A stretch of 64,000 bases of DNA from Rhodoferax mekongensis (GCF_032191775.1 NZ_CP132507.1:273001-337000), one strand, 5' to 3'. Shown: positions 40,067 to 48,981, counted from the stretch's first letter. Notes: generated from the sequence alone by a model not told the origin. A program made the numbers and translations.

Positions 40067-41848
40067 TCACACGTAGCCGCCTGCCAGCTCCAGGGCTGGG
40101 TCTTCCGCCGTTCGGACCCGCTGGGCCCATGCCGCCAGTTTGCTGGTGTCCGAGCGCAGGATTTCCTGCTTGACGGCCAGAATCTGTGCGGGGTGCATGG
40201 AGAAGCTGCGCAGGCCCAGACCCAGCAGCAGGCGGGTCAGGGTCACGTCCCCGGCCATCTCACCGCACACGCTCACGTCCTTGCCCTGGGCACGGCATTC
40301 GGCAATGGTGTCGGCTACCAGACGCAGCACGGCCGGATGCAAGGGGTCGTACAAATGGGCTACCGACTCATCGGCCCGGTCAATCGCCAGCGTGTACTGG
40401 ATCAAGTCGTTGGTGCCGATAGAGAGAAAGTCAAAATACTTCAGGAACAGTTGCAGACTCAGCGCCGCGGCCGGAATCTCGATCATGGCACCCAGCTGCA
40501 CGGGGCCGTAGGCCAGACCGCGACGGTCCAGTTGCGCGCGGGCCTGATCCACATGCGCCAGCGTCTGCCGGATTTCGCTGGCATGCGCGAGCATGGGTAT
40601 GAGCAAACGCACTTTGCCGTGGGCCGCCGCCCGCAAAATGGCGCGGAGCTGGGTGAGGAACATGGCGGGGTCTGCCAAGCTCCAGCGGATGGCCCGCAAG
40701 CCCAGCGCGGGGTTCAGGTGGGCATCGTCGCGCACCGATTCGTCCAGCGGCTTGTCGGCACCTACGTCCACGGTGCGGATGGTGACCGGCAGGCCTTGCA
40801 TGCCTTCGACCGCTTTTTTGTAGGCCTGGTACTGCTCTTCTTCATCCGGCAGTTTGCCGTGGCGCCCCATGAACAAAAACTCGCTGCGGAACAGGCCCAC
40901 ACCCAATGCACCGGCTTTGAGGGCGTGTTGGGCGTCCTCCGGCATTTCAATGTTGGCCAGCAGCTGGATTTTTTCATCATCCATGGTGACGGCCGGGGTA
41001 TGCAACAAACGCTGCAAGCGCCCACGCTCCAATTCGCCTTGACGCTGCTTGAAGCCGTATTCGGCCAGGATGATGGGAGACGGGTCCACGATAACCACGC
41101 CGGCGTCGCCATCGATGATGACCCAGTCATCCTGCCGCACCAATTGACTGCAGGTGCGGGCTCCCACCACAGCGGGAATGTCCATGCTGCGCGCCACGAT
41201 GGCGGTGTGCGAAGTTTTTCCGCCCACATCGGTAATGAAGCCGGCAAACACGCTTTGCTTGAACTGCAACATGTCGGCCGGGGACAGGTCATGCGCAATG
41301 AGCACCAAGGGCACATCCACGGTGTCGTCCAGCAACAGGTCCTGCTGAGAGCCCTTGCGACTACCACGTTGGGCGGGTTGTACGACCGAAGACTGTGCGC
41401 CCTTCATGGCGCGCAGCACGCGTTCGCAGATTTGCTCCATGTCCGCCTTGCGCTCGCGCAGGTAGGCATCTTCCATCTCGTCGAAATGGCGGGCCACGAT
41501 CTCCAGCTGGGTGGTCAGCGCCCATTCAGCGTTGTACAGGCGCTCGGTAATCCAATGCTTGACGCCACTCACCAACTCTTCGTCCTGCAAGAGCATCAGG
41601 TGCACGTCGAGCAAGGCTGCCAATTCGGTAGGCGCCTCTTTGGGGCCCATGCGGCTGATGCTGGCCTGCAGGCGAGCGATTTCTTCAACCACGGCGTCGC
41701 GCCCTGCACGGACGCGGGCAATCTCGGCCTCGACCTCTTCAGGTTGGATGAAGTAGTGCGCCACGTCCACGCGACTGGACGCCACCAGCACGGCACGGCC
41801 GATGGCAATGCCGCGCGAGACGGCCAGACCGTGGATAGAGAAAGTCAT
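40067..41848 (-). CDS. ptsI: Phosphoenolpyruvate-protein phosphotransferase (enzyme I)
   Basis: Enzyme I of the PTS, 593 residues, start at 41848 (MTFSIHGLAVSRGIAIG). It takes phosphate from PEP onto the His in GGKTSHTAIVARSMDIPAVVG and passes it to HPr. The C-terminal PEP-binding part has RSEFLFMGR, MIEIPAAA, TNDLIQYTLAIDR and the active-site Cys in VCGEMAGD. No EIIB or EIIC gene lies near. The gap to ptsH holds a repeat. Confidence 0.95.
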   Translation of the reverse strand: MTFSIHGLAVSRGIAIGRAVLVASSRVDVAHYFIQPEEVEAEIARVRAGRDAVVEEIARLQASISRMGPKEAPTELAALLDVHLMLLQDEELVSGVKHWITERLYNAEWALTTQLEIVARHFDEMEDAYLRERKADMEQICERVLRAMKGAQSSVVQPAQRGSRKGSQQDLLLDDTVDVPLVLIAHDLSPADMLQFKQSVFAGFITDVGGKTSHTAIVARSMDIPAVVGARTCSQLVRQDDWVIIDGDAGVVIVDPSPIILAEYGFKQRQGELERGRLQRLLHTPAVTMDDEKIQLLANIEMPEDAQHALKAGALGVGLFRSEFLFMGRHGKLPDEEEQYQAYKKAVEGMQGLPVTIRTVDVGADKPLDESVRDDAHLNPALGLRAIRWSLADPAMFLTQLRAILRAAAHGKVRLLIPMLAHASEIRQTLAHVDQARAQLDRRGLAYGPVQLGAMIEIPAAALSLQLFLKYFDFLSIGTNDLIQYTLAIDRADESVAHLYDPLHPAVLRLVADTIAECRAQGKDVSVCGEMAGDVTLTRLLLGLGLRSFSMHPAQILAVKQEILRSDTSKLAAWAQRVRTAEDPALELAGGYV

Positions 41849-41933
41849 GCCCCCACGCTCCCCGCTACGCGTGGTTCGCTGCCCCCCAAGGGGGCGCAAG
41901 CGGCTTGGGACGGCCCTACACCGCCTGTGGAAG
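41849..41933. repeat. Repeat-like insertion with GC-rich hairpin between ptsI and ptsH
   Basis: The 85-base gap contains GCCCCCcaaGGGGGC (41881-41895) followed by GCAAGCGGCTTGGGACGGCC. I recognise this stretch as recurring between genes in Comamonadaceae; it has no other copy in the window. The hairpin lacks a T-run. Confidence 0.5.
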
Positions 41934-42203
41934 TCATTCGCCTTCTCCGAACTTGTCGTTGATGAGTGCCAGCAGCGCGTCCATGGCTTCCTGTTCGCGC
42001 TCGCCGTGGGTCTCCAGCGTGATCTCGGAGCCGATGCCGGCTGCCAGCATCATGACGCCCATGATGCTCTTGGCATTCACGCGGCGTTCGCCACGGGACA
42101 TCCAAACCTCGCAAGGGAAGCTGCCGGCCAACTTGGTGAATTTGGCGGAAGCGCGTGCGTGCAGTCCCAGTTTATTGACTATGGTCGTGTTGGTGCTGAT
42201 CAT
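41934..42203 (-). CDS. ptsH: Phosphocarrier protein HPr
   Basis: The 89-residue phosphocarrier. Catalytic His is in KLGLHARASAKF and the regulatory Ser in KSIMGVMML (position 46 region), so control by HPr kinase is possible. The gene overlaps the IIA gene by 32 bases. Confidence 0.95.
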   Translation of the reverse strand: MISTNTTIVNKLGLHARASAKFTKLAGSFPCEVWMSRGERRVNAKSIMGVMMLAAGIGSEITLETHGEREQEAMDALLALINDKFGEGE

Positions 42204-42618
42204 GGGTTTTGCGATGTTGGTTCTGGGGTGCCGTCACGGCGACTTGCATGATGCTCTGGGTCCCTCCGGCGAGCGCCCGGGTGACGAGCACGTCCAGAGC
42301 TTCGTTCCGGTAGTTCACGGTGCGCAACAGCATGGGCAGGTTCACGCCCGCCACGAGCTTGGACATATGCCCGTCCACGACTTTCTGCGCCACGTTGCAG
42401 GGGGTGGCACCGAACACATCGGTCAGCACCAGGGCTTGACGGGTGTCGAATCGGCTGAGCAAGGCTTTGGCGGCAGCCCGCGTGATTTCAGGATTCTCAC
42501 TCGGGGGCACATCCAGGGCAACTACGCCATCTCCGGCGTCCGGATAGACGTGCAACACGCAGGCTCGCAACGCGCTGGCCAGAGGTGCATGGGCGATGAT
42601 GAGGATGCCTGTGTTCAT
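42172..42618 (-). CDS. PTS mannose-type IIA component
   Basis: A 148-residue single-domain IIA of the mannose superfamily; the phosphorylated His is in GILIIAHAPLASAL (residue 10). The domain ends near LPMLLRTVNYR, and a His/Gln-rich tail (NQHRKTHDQHQHDHSQ) follows, possibly metal-binding or simply disordered. With ptsH and ptsI and without IIB/IIC, it probably forms a regulatory rather than a transport phosphorelay, as in other betaproteobacteria. Confidence 0.9.
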   Translation of the reverse strand: MNTGILIIAHAPLASALRACVLHVYPDAGDGVVALDVPPSENPEITRAAAKALLSRFDTRQALVLTDVFGATPCNVAQKVVDGHMSKLVAGVNLPMLLRTVNYRNEALDVLVTRALAGGTQSIMQVAVTAPQNQHRKTHDQHQHDHSQ

Positions 42619-42640
42619 ACAAAGTCAGAGTGGGCTTTGA

Positions 42641-43864
42641 TTATGGCGCCTTTGCCCGGCATGCCACCAGATAAGCAAGCACACATGCAAGGCCATAAAC
42701 ACCGAAAGCCGATTGGTACGCAGCCGGCTCTGCAAGGCCCGCCGCCTTGAACGCATCGAGCAACAGGCCTATCCCCCATTGCACGGCAAAAACACCGGCG
42801 AAGATCACGAGGTTGTAAGCCGAGAGGGCGCGACCGGCCAGCTCGGAGCGGAAGGCCATGCCCACGGCAGGCTGCGCCAGTGCCACGACTGTCGTAGCCA
42901 CACAATACAAAGTAAATAGGGCAGCGGCGCCCACCGGATATGCGGGAGTAGCTATGATTAATATAGCAAGGAGGACGAAGGTCAAGGGCGTCCACCGTCG
43001 AATCAGGATTTCGGCTGCATGTCCTTTGCGGGCGAGCCAAGGGTTGGCCATGCCCCACACCCAGTACGCCAGCAGCATGGCCACATTGAGCCAGAAGAGT
43101 CCTGTGGCTGCCTCGGCCGCGGTGTAGCTCGCCACCTTGGTCATCCAGGGGCCGGCCCACAGGGTTTGCATGGCAACGAGTCCGCCGTAGTTGAAGAATC
43201 CCAAAGGGGCCAGCGATCTGAAATAGGGGTTGCGCCACACCTCGCCGTACCCGGTGTTGGTCTTGGCACTGGGTGCTTCGCTATCTCTCTGATTTGTCCA
43301 AGACGGTACCTGCCATGCAATCACGGCCATGCTGATGGCAACCAAAGCTGCGAGCAGCAAAAAGATGCCTCGCCATCCGATGGCGGGTAACAGCCACTGA
43401 ACCGGCAGGGTTGACGCAACCATGCCGAAAGCGCCGACCATCAACATCCATGAGTTCGCACGCATGAGCTGCTCCGGGGCATACCAGCGGCGGTAACCGG
43501 TCAGCGGTGCCATCAGGCAGGCACACACGCCCACACCACACAAGATGCGCGCGAGCAACAGCCCCTGGAATCCGTCTGCCTTTGCAAAGGCTATGCAAGC
43601 TGCGAGAGCCGCACCCAGAAAGGCGAGTTCGACTTTGCGCGGGCCATGGCGGTCGAGCCATCGCCCCAAGGGGAGTTGCATGGCGGCAAAGCCCAGGAAG
43701 TAACCGCCTGCGAGCAGACCGAGGTCTGCCGAGCGGAGTTGGAATTCAGCGACCAGGGAAGGTGCAATGGTGGCAGTGATGGCGCGGATCAAGGCCGACA
43801 AGAAATACGCCAGCGCAAACGCGACGAACACGGCAATGGCGCGCTGGCGCGTTAGAAGATTCAT
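42641..43864 (-). CDS. Major facilitator superfamily transporter
   Basis: A 407-residue, 12-helix MFS protein, start at 43864 where the ATG overlaps the preceding lipoprotein stop (ATGA). The loop 2-3 motif is PLGRWLDRHGPRKVE. Residues about 300-313 (AILIIATPAYPVGA) are encoded by copy 6 of the dispersed repeat, in frame and within a hydrophobic segment. Substrate unknown. Confidence 0.85.
   Translation of the reverse strand: MNLLTRQRAIAVFVAFALAYFLSALIRAITATIAPSLVAEFQLRSADLGLLAGGYFLGFAAMQLPLGRWLDRHGPRKVELAFLGAALAACIAFAKADGFQGLLLARILCGVGVCACLMAPLTGYRRWYAPEQLMRANSWMLMVGAFGMVASTLPVQWLLPAIGWRGIFLLLAALVAISMAVIAWQVPSWTNQRDSEAPSAKTNTGYGEVWRNPYFRSLAPLGFFNYGGLVAMQTLWAGPWMTKVASYTAAEAATGLFWLNVAMLLAYWVWGMANPWLARKGHAAEILIRRWTPLTFVLLAILIIATPAYPVGAAALFTLYCVATTVVALAQPAVGMAFRSELAGRALSAYNLVIFAGVFAVQWGIGLLLDAFKAAGLAEPAAYQSAFGVYGLACVLAYLVACRAKAP
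42926..42967. repeat. Dispersed hairpin repeat, copy 6, inside the MFS gene
   Basis: GGCGCCCACCGGATATGCGG, GAGTAGCTATGATTAATATAGC aligns base by base with copy 5 in about 33 of 42 positions. The reading frame of the transporter continues through it. Confidence 0.75.
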
Positions 43865-44382
43865 GGGGTTTGCAGGTCTTCGAGAAAGGGTTGCGTAATG
43901 GACTCCGTCAGCGTCTCTGCATACACCGCGAGGTGATAGACATCTGCGCCACGGCGTATCCATGTCAGGCGGGCTTGCACGGGCTCTCCTTTCGGATTTT
44001 GGCCATCTGCACGCAGCGACACGGCTTGCGTGGCCCACGCCGGTGCTTGCCACGATGCAGGTTGGGAAGCCTCCGTGCGCAGCGCCTGCATTGCAAAGGC
44101 TCTCCATTGCTGCACTACTTGGGTGGCTGCCTCGGTGTCCTGAGCGCGTACATGGCTGATGGCGAATAGGGCCCCATCCGCCTCGCAACCCATCATCTGC
44201 AAATCAAGTGGCGTGGCGGCCAGAGGGACCGGACGGGTCGCTGTGTCGGCCTTGCAAGGAAGGCGCGCCTTCAAGTCCTGCAATTGGACCTGACGCCAAT
44301 TCAACGCCGGCGTACATGCTTGCAAGGCCGCCAGCGTGAGCAGCCCCACCATGCGCAGGCATACTCCGGACCACCCTGTCAT
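43861..44382 (-). CDS. Predicted lipoprotein, unknown family
   Basis: A 173-residue protein with a lipobox LQAC near residue 23 after a hydrophobic helix (LRMVGLLTLAAL), so probably lipidated and outer-membrane or periplasmic. The mature part has Cys pairs (LPCK, MGCEADG) that could form a disulfide, and an alpha/beta pattern. It lies between a DUF4197 gene and the MFS gene, overlapping both by four bases, so the three form one operon. Function unknown. Confidence 0.75.
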   Translation of the reverse strand: MTGWSGVCLRMVGLLTLAALQACTPALNWRQVQLQDLKARLPCKADTATRPVPLAATPLDLQMMGCEADGALFAISHVRAQDTEAATQVVQQWRAFAMQALRTEASQPASWQAPAWATQAVSLRADGQNPKGEPVQARLTWIRRGADVYHLAVYAETLTESITQPFLEDLQTP

Positions 44383-45083
44383 TTCAACGCGCCGAACACT
44401 TTGGTCAAGATGCTGCTGCCGTAGGCGACCGGGTTCTGACGGATTTTCTTTTCTTCCTCGGAAATCATGAAATACAGGCCGTCCAGTGTTTTGCCCGTCA
44501 CATACTGCTGGATATTGGCATCTTCCTTTTTCATCAATCCGAGTTCGGACGCTTTGCCCGCCAGTTGGTTGTATTTGTCCGCCATACCCACCTTGGCGGT
44601 TGCCTGCGTCACGATGGGCAGGAACTTAACTGCCAAGGGAGCTCGCGTCTTTTCAGCGAAGAACTGGCTGACGGCGGTGTCTCCGCCGCCCAGAATGCCT
44701 TTGGCATCTTGAACGGTCATGCCTTGTACGGCTTTGGTCAACACATCTTTGGCCATCGGGACGGCCGCTTCTGCGCCGCGATTCATGGAGGTAACCAGCT
44801 CGTCCACGCGAGCGCCCTGTCCGAAGGTACGCAAGAGCCTCGCAGCATCTTCCAGATATGAAGGCAGGTTGATGCGAACTTTTTCGTTTCCGAGGAATCC
44901 ATCCACCACTCCAAGTTGAGAAATGGCTGCGGTGGCGCCTTTGTCGAGCGCGGCCTTCAGTCCCTTGGTGGCATCGGTGTTGGTCAGGTCTGCCAATGTC
45001 AACGCATAGGCGTGTTGGTGTGCCAAGGTGGCCCACAAGCCGACTGCACTGAGTGAGAAAGAATTAAACTGGCGACGATCCAT
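44379..45083 (-). CDS. DUF4197-family exported protein
   Basis: A 234-residue protein starting at 45083 behind AGGAA, with a signal peptide (MDRRQFNSFSLSAVGLWATL to AYA). Its mature part is helical, matching DUF4197: GLKAALDKGATAAISQL, INLPSYLEDAARLLR, GGGDTAVSQFFAEKTR and YVTGKTLDGLYFMISEEEKKIR. The family is widespread in proteobacterial envelopes; its role is not known. It is divergent from tlpA with only 15 bases between the start codons. Confidence 0.85.
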   Translation of the reverse strand: MDRRQFNSFSLSAVGLWATLAHQHAYALTLADLTNTDATKGLKAALDKGATAAISQLGVVDGFLGNEKVRINLPSYLEDAARLLRTFGQGARVDELVTSMNRGAEAAVPMAKDVLTKAVQGMTVQDAKGILGGGDTAVSQFFAEKTRAPLAVKFLPIVTQATAKVGMADKYNQLAGKASELGLMKKEDANIQQYVTGKTLDGLYFMISEEEKKIRQNPVAYGSSILTKVFGALK

Positions 45084-45098
45084 GAGAAGTTCCTGCGT

Positions 45099-45596
45099 AT
45101 GAAAAAACATTGGGTGTTGGGTAGCATCGTAGCGGCTTGCGTCGTAGGCGTAGCCGCTTTTTTGACCACCAGTAAACACGATGCACCTGCGTCCACCTTT
45201 GTTCTGCTCGATGGTAGCCAGTTGCAAACTAAGGATTTACGCGGGCGTGTCACCCTGGTAAATTTCTGGGCGACGAGCTGTACGACTTGTGTGGCCGAGA
45301 TGCCGCACATGGTCGAGACTTATGAAAAGTACAAGGGTAAAGGCTACAACATGGTCGCGGTGGCCATGGCGTACGACCCGCCCAGCTATGTTGTTAATTT
45401 CGCGCAGACACGCAAGTTGCCCTTCAGTGTGGCCATTGACAACACGGGCGCTGTGGCAAAGTCGTGGGGCGAGGTGGCTTTAACGCCCACCAGTTATCTC
45501 GTGGACAAGCATGGGGAGATCGTAAAGCGCTATGTCGGCCAGCCGGACTTCGCCGAGTTGCACCGCTTGATCGAAAAGCTGCTGCAAGAAACCTGA
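45099..45596 (+). CDS. TlpA-like thiol-disulfide reductase
   Basis: A 165-residue membrane-anchored thioredoxin-fold protein. An uncleaved signal anchor (HWVLGSIVAACVVGVAAFL) leaves the domain in the periplasm. The active site is CTTC in FWATSCTTCVAEMP (rather than the usual CxPC), with the cis-Pro in LTPTSYLVD. Such proteins reduce cytochrome or oxidase cysteines during maturation. The gene is divergent from the DUF4197 gene. Confidence 0.88.
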   Translation: MKKHWVLGSIVAACVVGVAAFLTTSKHDAPASTFVLLDGSQLQTKDLRGRVTLVNFWATSCTTCVAEMPHMVETYEKYKGKGYNMVAVAMAYDPPSYVVNFAQTRKLPFSVAIDNTGAVAKSWGEVALTPTSYLVDKHGEIVKRYVGQPDFAELHRLIEKLLQET

Positions 45597-45718
45597 CGTT
45601 GTTTGCGATGTATGCGCCACCGAATTAATTTCGCCATCCGGCACTTAGTGGGTTGATGGCGGAGGTGATAAAGTGAGGCGAAGCGCTCGGCGCAGTTGTT
45701 CAGGGTTTTCTTCGCTTC

Positions 45719-46213
45719 ATGTCGTCGCTTTTGCCCATCCCCAAGATTCTTCCCGCTGAAACCGCTATTGAGCTCGACGCAGTTCGCGCGTTGTTTCAGG
45801 AATATGCCGGCCAGTTGGGGGTCGACTTGTGTTTTCAGAATTTCGCTGCGGAGTTGAGCGGACTTCCGGGAGATTACGAAGCGAATAGAGGCTGCTTGCT
45901 ATTGGCCGAGGTGAATGGTGCTTGGGCCGGATGCTGTGCTCTCAGGCCGCTTGACACAACGGACTATCCCAATGCCGCAGAGATGAAACGGCTCTATGTC
46001 AGACCCGACTTTCGACGTCTCGGAATTGGTCGAATGCTCGCAGAGGCCATCATGGATGCTGCCCGCGCCAGAGGCTACGACTGCATTCTGTTGGATACCC
46101 TGGATGATATGGAAACTGCCCGAGCTTTGTATGCGGAGCTGGGCTTTGAAGAAGTGCCCCCCTACTATTTCAACCCGATAGCGGGGGCGCACTACTTGAA
46201 GGCAGAGCTCTAG
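45719..46213 (+). CDS. GNAT-family N-acetyltransferase
   Basis: A 164-residue acetyltransferase. The acetyl-CoA loop is RRLGIGRMLAEAIMD (R/QxxGxG/A), preceded by beta strand MKRLYVRPDF, and ends with the typical TLDDMETARALYAELGFEEVPPY. Substrate unknown. It is isolated between tlpA and the convergent peroxiredoxin gene. Confidence 0.9.
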   Translation: MSSLLPIPKILPAETAIELDAVRALFQEYAGQLGVDLCFQNFAAELSGLPGDYEANRGCLLLAEVNGAWAGCCALRPLDTTDYPNAAEMKRLYVRPDFRRLGIGRMLAEAIMDAARARGYDCILLDTLDDMETARALYAELGFEEVPPYYFNPIAGAHYLKAEL

Positions 46214-46229
46214 GCCCTGCGTCAAGTCA

Positions 46230-46736
46230 TCAGGCTTTCGCTTGGGCCAACAAGGTGCCGGCGTCGCTCACCTCGAATTTACCCGCAGCTTCCACATTCA
46301 GAGTAGCCACCTTTCCATCCTTGACCAACATGGAGTAGCGGTTGCTACGCAAGCCGAGACCTTTGCCTGTCAGATCCAGGGTGAGGCCGGTGGCTTTGGT
46401 GAAGGTTGCATCGCCATCACCCAGCATACGGACCTTGGTACCGGTCTTCTGGTCGCGTGCCCAAGCGCCCATCACGAAGGCGTCATTCACACTGACACAC
46501 CAGATCTCATCCACACCCGCAGCCTTGAAGGCTTCTGCGCTTTCCACATAGCCTGGAACGTGTTTCGCAGAGCATGTAGGTGTAAAGGCGCCAGGAAGGG
46601 CAAAGAGAGCGATCGTCTTGCCAGCTGTAGCCTTTGCAACATCCACGGGGTTAGGACCAATGCTGCAGCCTTCGCCTTCCACTTCGGAATACTCCATCAA
46701 CGTGGTCGCGGGAAGGGTGTCGCCTACTTGAATCAT
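46230..46736 (-). CDS. Peroxiredoxin (Prx5/redoxin type)
   Basis: A 168-residue peroxidase that reduces hydrogen peroxide or organic peroxides. The peroxidatic Cys is in FALPGAFTPTCSAKHVPGY; further conserved parts are VSVNDAFVMGAWAR and the Arg in LGLRSNRYSMLV. A resolving Cys is seen only in GEGCSIGPN near residue 25. It lies just downstream of the S10 operon terminator, on the same strand. Confidence 0.9.
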   Translation of the reverse strand: MIQVGDTLPATTLMEYSEVEGEGCSIGPNPVDVAKATAGKTIALFALPGAFTPTCSAKHVPGYVESAEAFKAAGVDEIWCVSVNDAFVMGAWARDQKTGTKVRMLGDGDATFTKATGLTLDLTGKGLGLRSNRYSMLVKDGKVATLNVEAAGKFEVSDAGTLLAQAKA

Positions 46737-46765
46737 GTTTGCTCCTTATGCAATGTGTAAGTACC

Positions 46766-46795
46766 AATGAAAACGGCCCACATTGTGGGCCGTTT
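46766..46795 (-). terminator. Terminator of the S10 operon after rpsQ
   Basis: On the minus strand AAACGGCCCACA pairs with TGTGGGCCGTTT around one base (effective loop three), ending in a short T-tract. It separates the ribosomal genes from the peroxiredoxin gene. Confidence 0.85.
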
Positions 46796-46828
46796 CTTAT
46801 TCAACTGCAGTGACCAATTCTTATAGAC

Positions 46829-47098
46829 TTAAACCGCAACCGCCTTTTCCACCAAGCGGGTAGCAACCCAGTTCTTGGTTTTGGAAATGGGCTTGCTCTC
46901 AGTGATCTCGATCACATCACCCAACTTGTACTCGCCCTTTTCGTCGTGGGCGTGGTACTTGCTGGTCTTAGCAACGATCTTGCCGTAGAGCTCGTGCTTT
47001 ACACGGCGCTCAATCAGCACGGTCACTGTCTTGGCACGCTTGTCGCTGACCACCTTGCCGATCAAGGTGCGCTTGAGGGATTTTTTAGCTTCCGTCAT
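46829..47098 (-). CDS. rpsQ: Ribosomal protein S17 (uS17)
   Basis: The 89-residue small-subunit protein. It has the family's [29 protein letters not shown] and [19 protein letters not shown]. Last gene of the S10 operon; the spc genes do not follow. Confidence 0.97.
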   Translation of the reverse strand: MTEAKKSLKRTLIGKVVSDKRAKTVTVLIERRVKHELYGKIVAKTSKYHAHDEKGEYKLGDVIEITESKPISKTKNWVATRLVEKAVAV

Positions 47099-47108
47099 TT
47101 ATCGCTCC

Positions 47109-47318
47109 TTATTTGGCGGATTTTTCAGCGCTTTGCTTCTCGACAAGAATGGTCTTGGCGCGAGCAATGTCACGGCGCGCAATGCGCACCGAAGCGGTGT
47201 TGTTGATCTGTTGCGTGGCTTTTTGCATACGCAGGCCAAAGTGGGCTTTTTGCAGCTCTTTGACTTCGTTTTGCAGGCCAGCAACGTCTTTTTGGCGCAG
47301 TTCAGCAGCTTTCGTCAT
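47109..47318 (-). CDS. rpmC: Ribosomal protein L29 (uL29)
   Basis: A 69-residue helical large-subunit protein near the exit tunnel: [19 protein letters not shown] and [14 protein letters not shown]. Longer than some homologues only by the C-terminal tail. Confidence 0.96.
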   Translation of the reverse strand: MTKAAELRQKDVAGLQNEVKELQKAHFGLRMQKATQQINNTASVRIARRDIARAKTILVEKQSAEKSAK

Positions 47319-47334
47319 TTCGATATCTCCTGAA

Positions 47335-47751
47335 TTACTGGCCGATCATGCGGCTGACAAATGTAGTACGCAGTGGCAGCTTCGCAGCGGCCAAACGGAA
47401 AGCTTCGCGAGCGAGTTCTTCGGGCACGCCGACGATCTCGAAAACGATCTTGCCGGGCTGAATTTCAGCCACGTAGTACTCGGGGTTGCCCTTACCGTTA
47501 CCCATACGCACTTCAGCAGGCTTCTGGGAAATCGGCTTGTCAGGGAACACGCGGATCCAGATACGACCGCCACGCTTCACGTGACGGGAAATTGCACGAC
47601 GTGCAGCTTCGATCTGGCGAGCCGTCAGACGGCCGCGGTCAGTACATTTCAGACCGAAGTCACCGAAGGCAACCGAGCTTCCGCGGGTTGCGATACCGGT
47701 GTTACGGCCCTTTTGCTCTTTGCGGTATTTCCGGCGAGCGGGTTGCAACAT
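47335..47751 (-). CDS. rplP: Ribosomal protein L16 (uL16)
   Basis: A 138-residue protein near the peptidyl-transferase centre. Starts [17 protein letters not shown], then [20 protein letters not shown] and [15 protein letters not shown], all typical. Confidence 0.97.
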   Translation of the reverse strand: MLQPARRKYRKEQKGRNTGIATRGSSVAFGDFGLKCTDRGRLTARQIEAARRAISRHVKRGGRIWIRVFPDKPISQKPAEVRMGNGKGNPEYYVAEIQPGKIVFEIVGVPEELAREAFRLAAAKLPLRTTFVSRMIGQ

Positions 47752-47753
47752 GA

Positions 47754-48635
47754 TTATTCTCCTTTACCGTCAGCTGCTGCAGCTGGCGCGGCGACTTTGC
47801 GAACGCGCTTAACGGCGGGTTTAGCGTCAGCACCGAGTGCTTCAGCGGGTTTGTCGCTGCCATCAGCAGGAGCGGCGTTGCCACCTGCGGGACGACGTGC
47901 ACCACGGGGAGCAGCGCCTGGGCGTGCACCACGATCGTCACGGCGGGGACCGCGTGGACGACGCTCTTCTTCAGCGCGAGGCTCAACGGCTGCTGGCAGA
48001 TCGTTGCGTCCCAAGGTATCACCCTTGTAGACCCAAACCTTCACGCCAATGATGCCGTATGTTGTCTTGGCTTCAGAAGTACCGTAGTCGATATCAGCAC
48101 GCAGTGTGTGCAAAGGCACGCGGCCTTCACGGTACCACTCGGTACGTGCAATTTCAATACCGTTCAAACGGCCAGACGACATGATCTTGATGCCCAGAGC
48201 GCCCAAACGCATAGCGTTTTGCATGGCGCGCTTCATGGCGCGACGGAACATGATGCGCTTTTCGAGCTGTTGAGTGATGCTGTCAGCAATCAGCTTTGCA
48301 TCGATTTCAGGCTTGCGCACTTCTTCGATGTTCACTGCCACTGGCACGCCCAATTGCTTGCCCAGGTCGCGCTTCAAGTTTTCGATGTCTTCGCCCTTCT
48401 TGCCGATCACCACGCCCGGACGTGCCGAGAAAATGGTGATACGTGCGTTCTTGGCAGGACGCTCGATCAGGATGCGAGACACAGAAGCGTTCTTGAGCTT
48501 GGCCTTCAGGTACTCACGAACCTTGATGTCTTCCGACAACATGCCGGCGAAATCACGGTTGCTTGCGTACCAGCGAGAAGACCAGTTACGGCTGATCGCC
48601 AAACGAAAGCCGGTTGGGTGGATTTTTTGTCCCAT
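47754..48635 (-). CDS. rpsC: Ribosomal protein S3 (uS3) with long C-terminal extension
   Basis: The 293-residue protein, start at 48635 ([11 protein letters not shown]) behind AGGA. The KH and C-terminal S3 domains are complete by about residue 215. After that comes a low-complexity tail rich in Arg, Pro, Ala and Gly ([16 protein letters not shown], ending [16 protein letters not shown]), absent from the E. coli form of 233 residues. Such tails occur in other Comamonadaceae-type S3 proteins; they are probably disordered. Confidence 0.96.
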   Translation of the reverse strand: MGQKIHPTGFRLAISRNWSSRWYASNRDFAGMLSEDIKVREYLKAKLKNASVSRILIERPAKNARITIFSARPGVVIGKKGEDIENLKRDLGKQLGVPVAVNIEEVRKPEIDAKLIADSITQQLEKRIMFRRAMKRAMQNAMRLGALGIKIMSSGRLNGIEIARTEWYREGRVPLHTLRADIDYGTSEAKTTYGIIGVKVWVYKGDTLGRNDLPAAVEPRAEEERRPRGPRRDDRGARPGAAPRGARRPAGGNAAPADGSDKPAEALGADAKPAVKRVRKVAAPAAAADGKGE

Positions 48636-48651
48636 ATCTTCCTGGCCTCTT

Positions 48652-48981
48652 TCAGTTTCCAACCGTCACGTACACATGGCACGTGGGCTTGCGGATTTGA
48701 TTGCCACGGCCCTTTGCACGGGCTGTGAAGCGACGCAAAGAAGCACCTTGTTCAACGTAGATGGTTTTCACCTTCAATTCGTCGATGTCAGCGCCGTCGT
48801 TGTGTTCAGCATTGGCAATAGCGGACTCCAGAACCTTCTTGATAATCACAGCAGCTTTTTTCTGTGTGAATTGCAAGATGTTCAGAGCTTGATCAACTTT
48901 CTTGCCGCGGATCAGGTCCGCGACCAGACGACCCTTGTCAACAGACAAACGGACGCCACGAAGGGTTGCACGAGTTTCCAT
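48652..48981 (-). CDS. rplV: Ribosomal protein L22 (uL22)
   Basis: A 109-residue exit-tunnel protein. Start at 48981 ([13 protein letters not shown]) follows AAGGAGG; a longer frame overlaps rpsS and is rejected. The tunnel loop [19 protein letters not shown] is intact. Confidence 0.97.
   Translation of the reverse strand: METRATLRGVRLSVDKGRLVADLIRGKKVDQALNILQFTQKKAAVIIKKVLESAIANAEHNDGADIDELKVKTIYVEQGASLRRFTARAKGRGNQIRKPTCHVYVTVGN

Noticed and set aside
40193..41962. Open frame of 589 codons opposite ptsI
   Set aside because: Shadow of ptsI; composition dominated by His, Gln and Gly, no motif.
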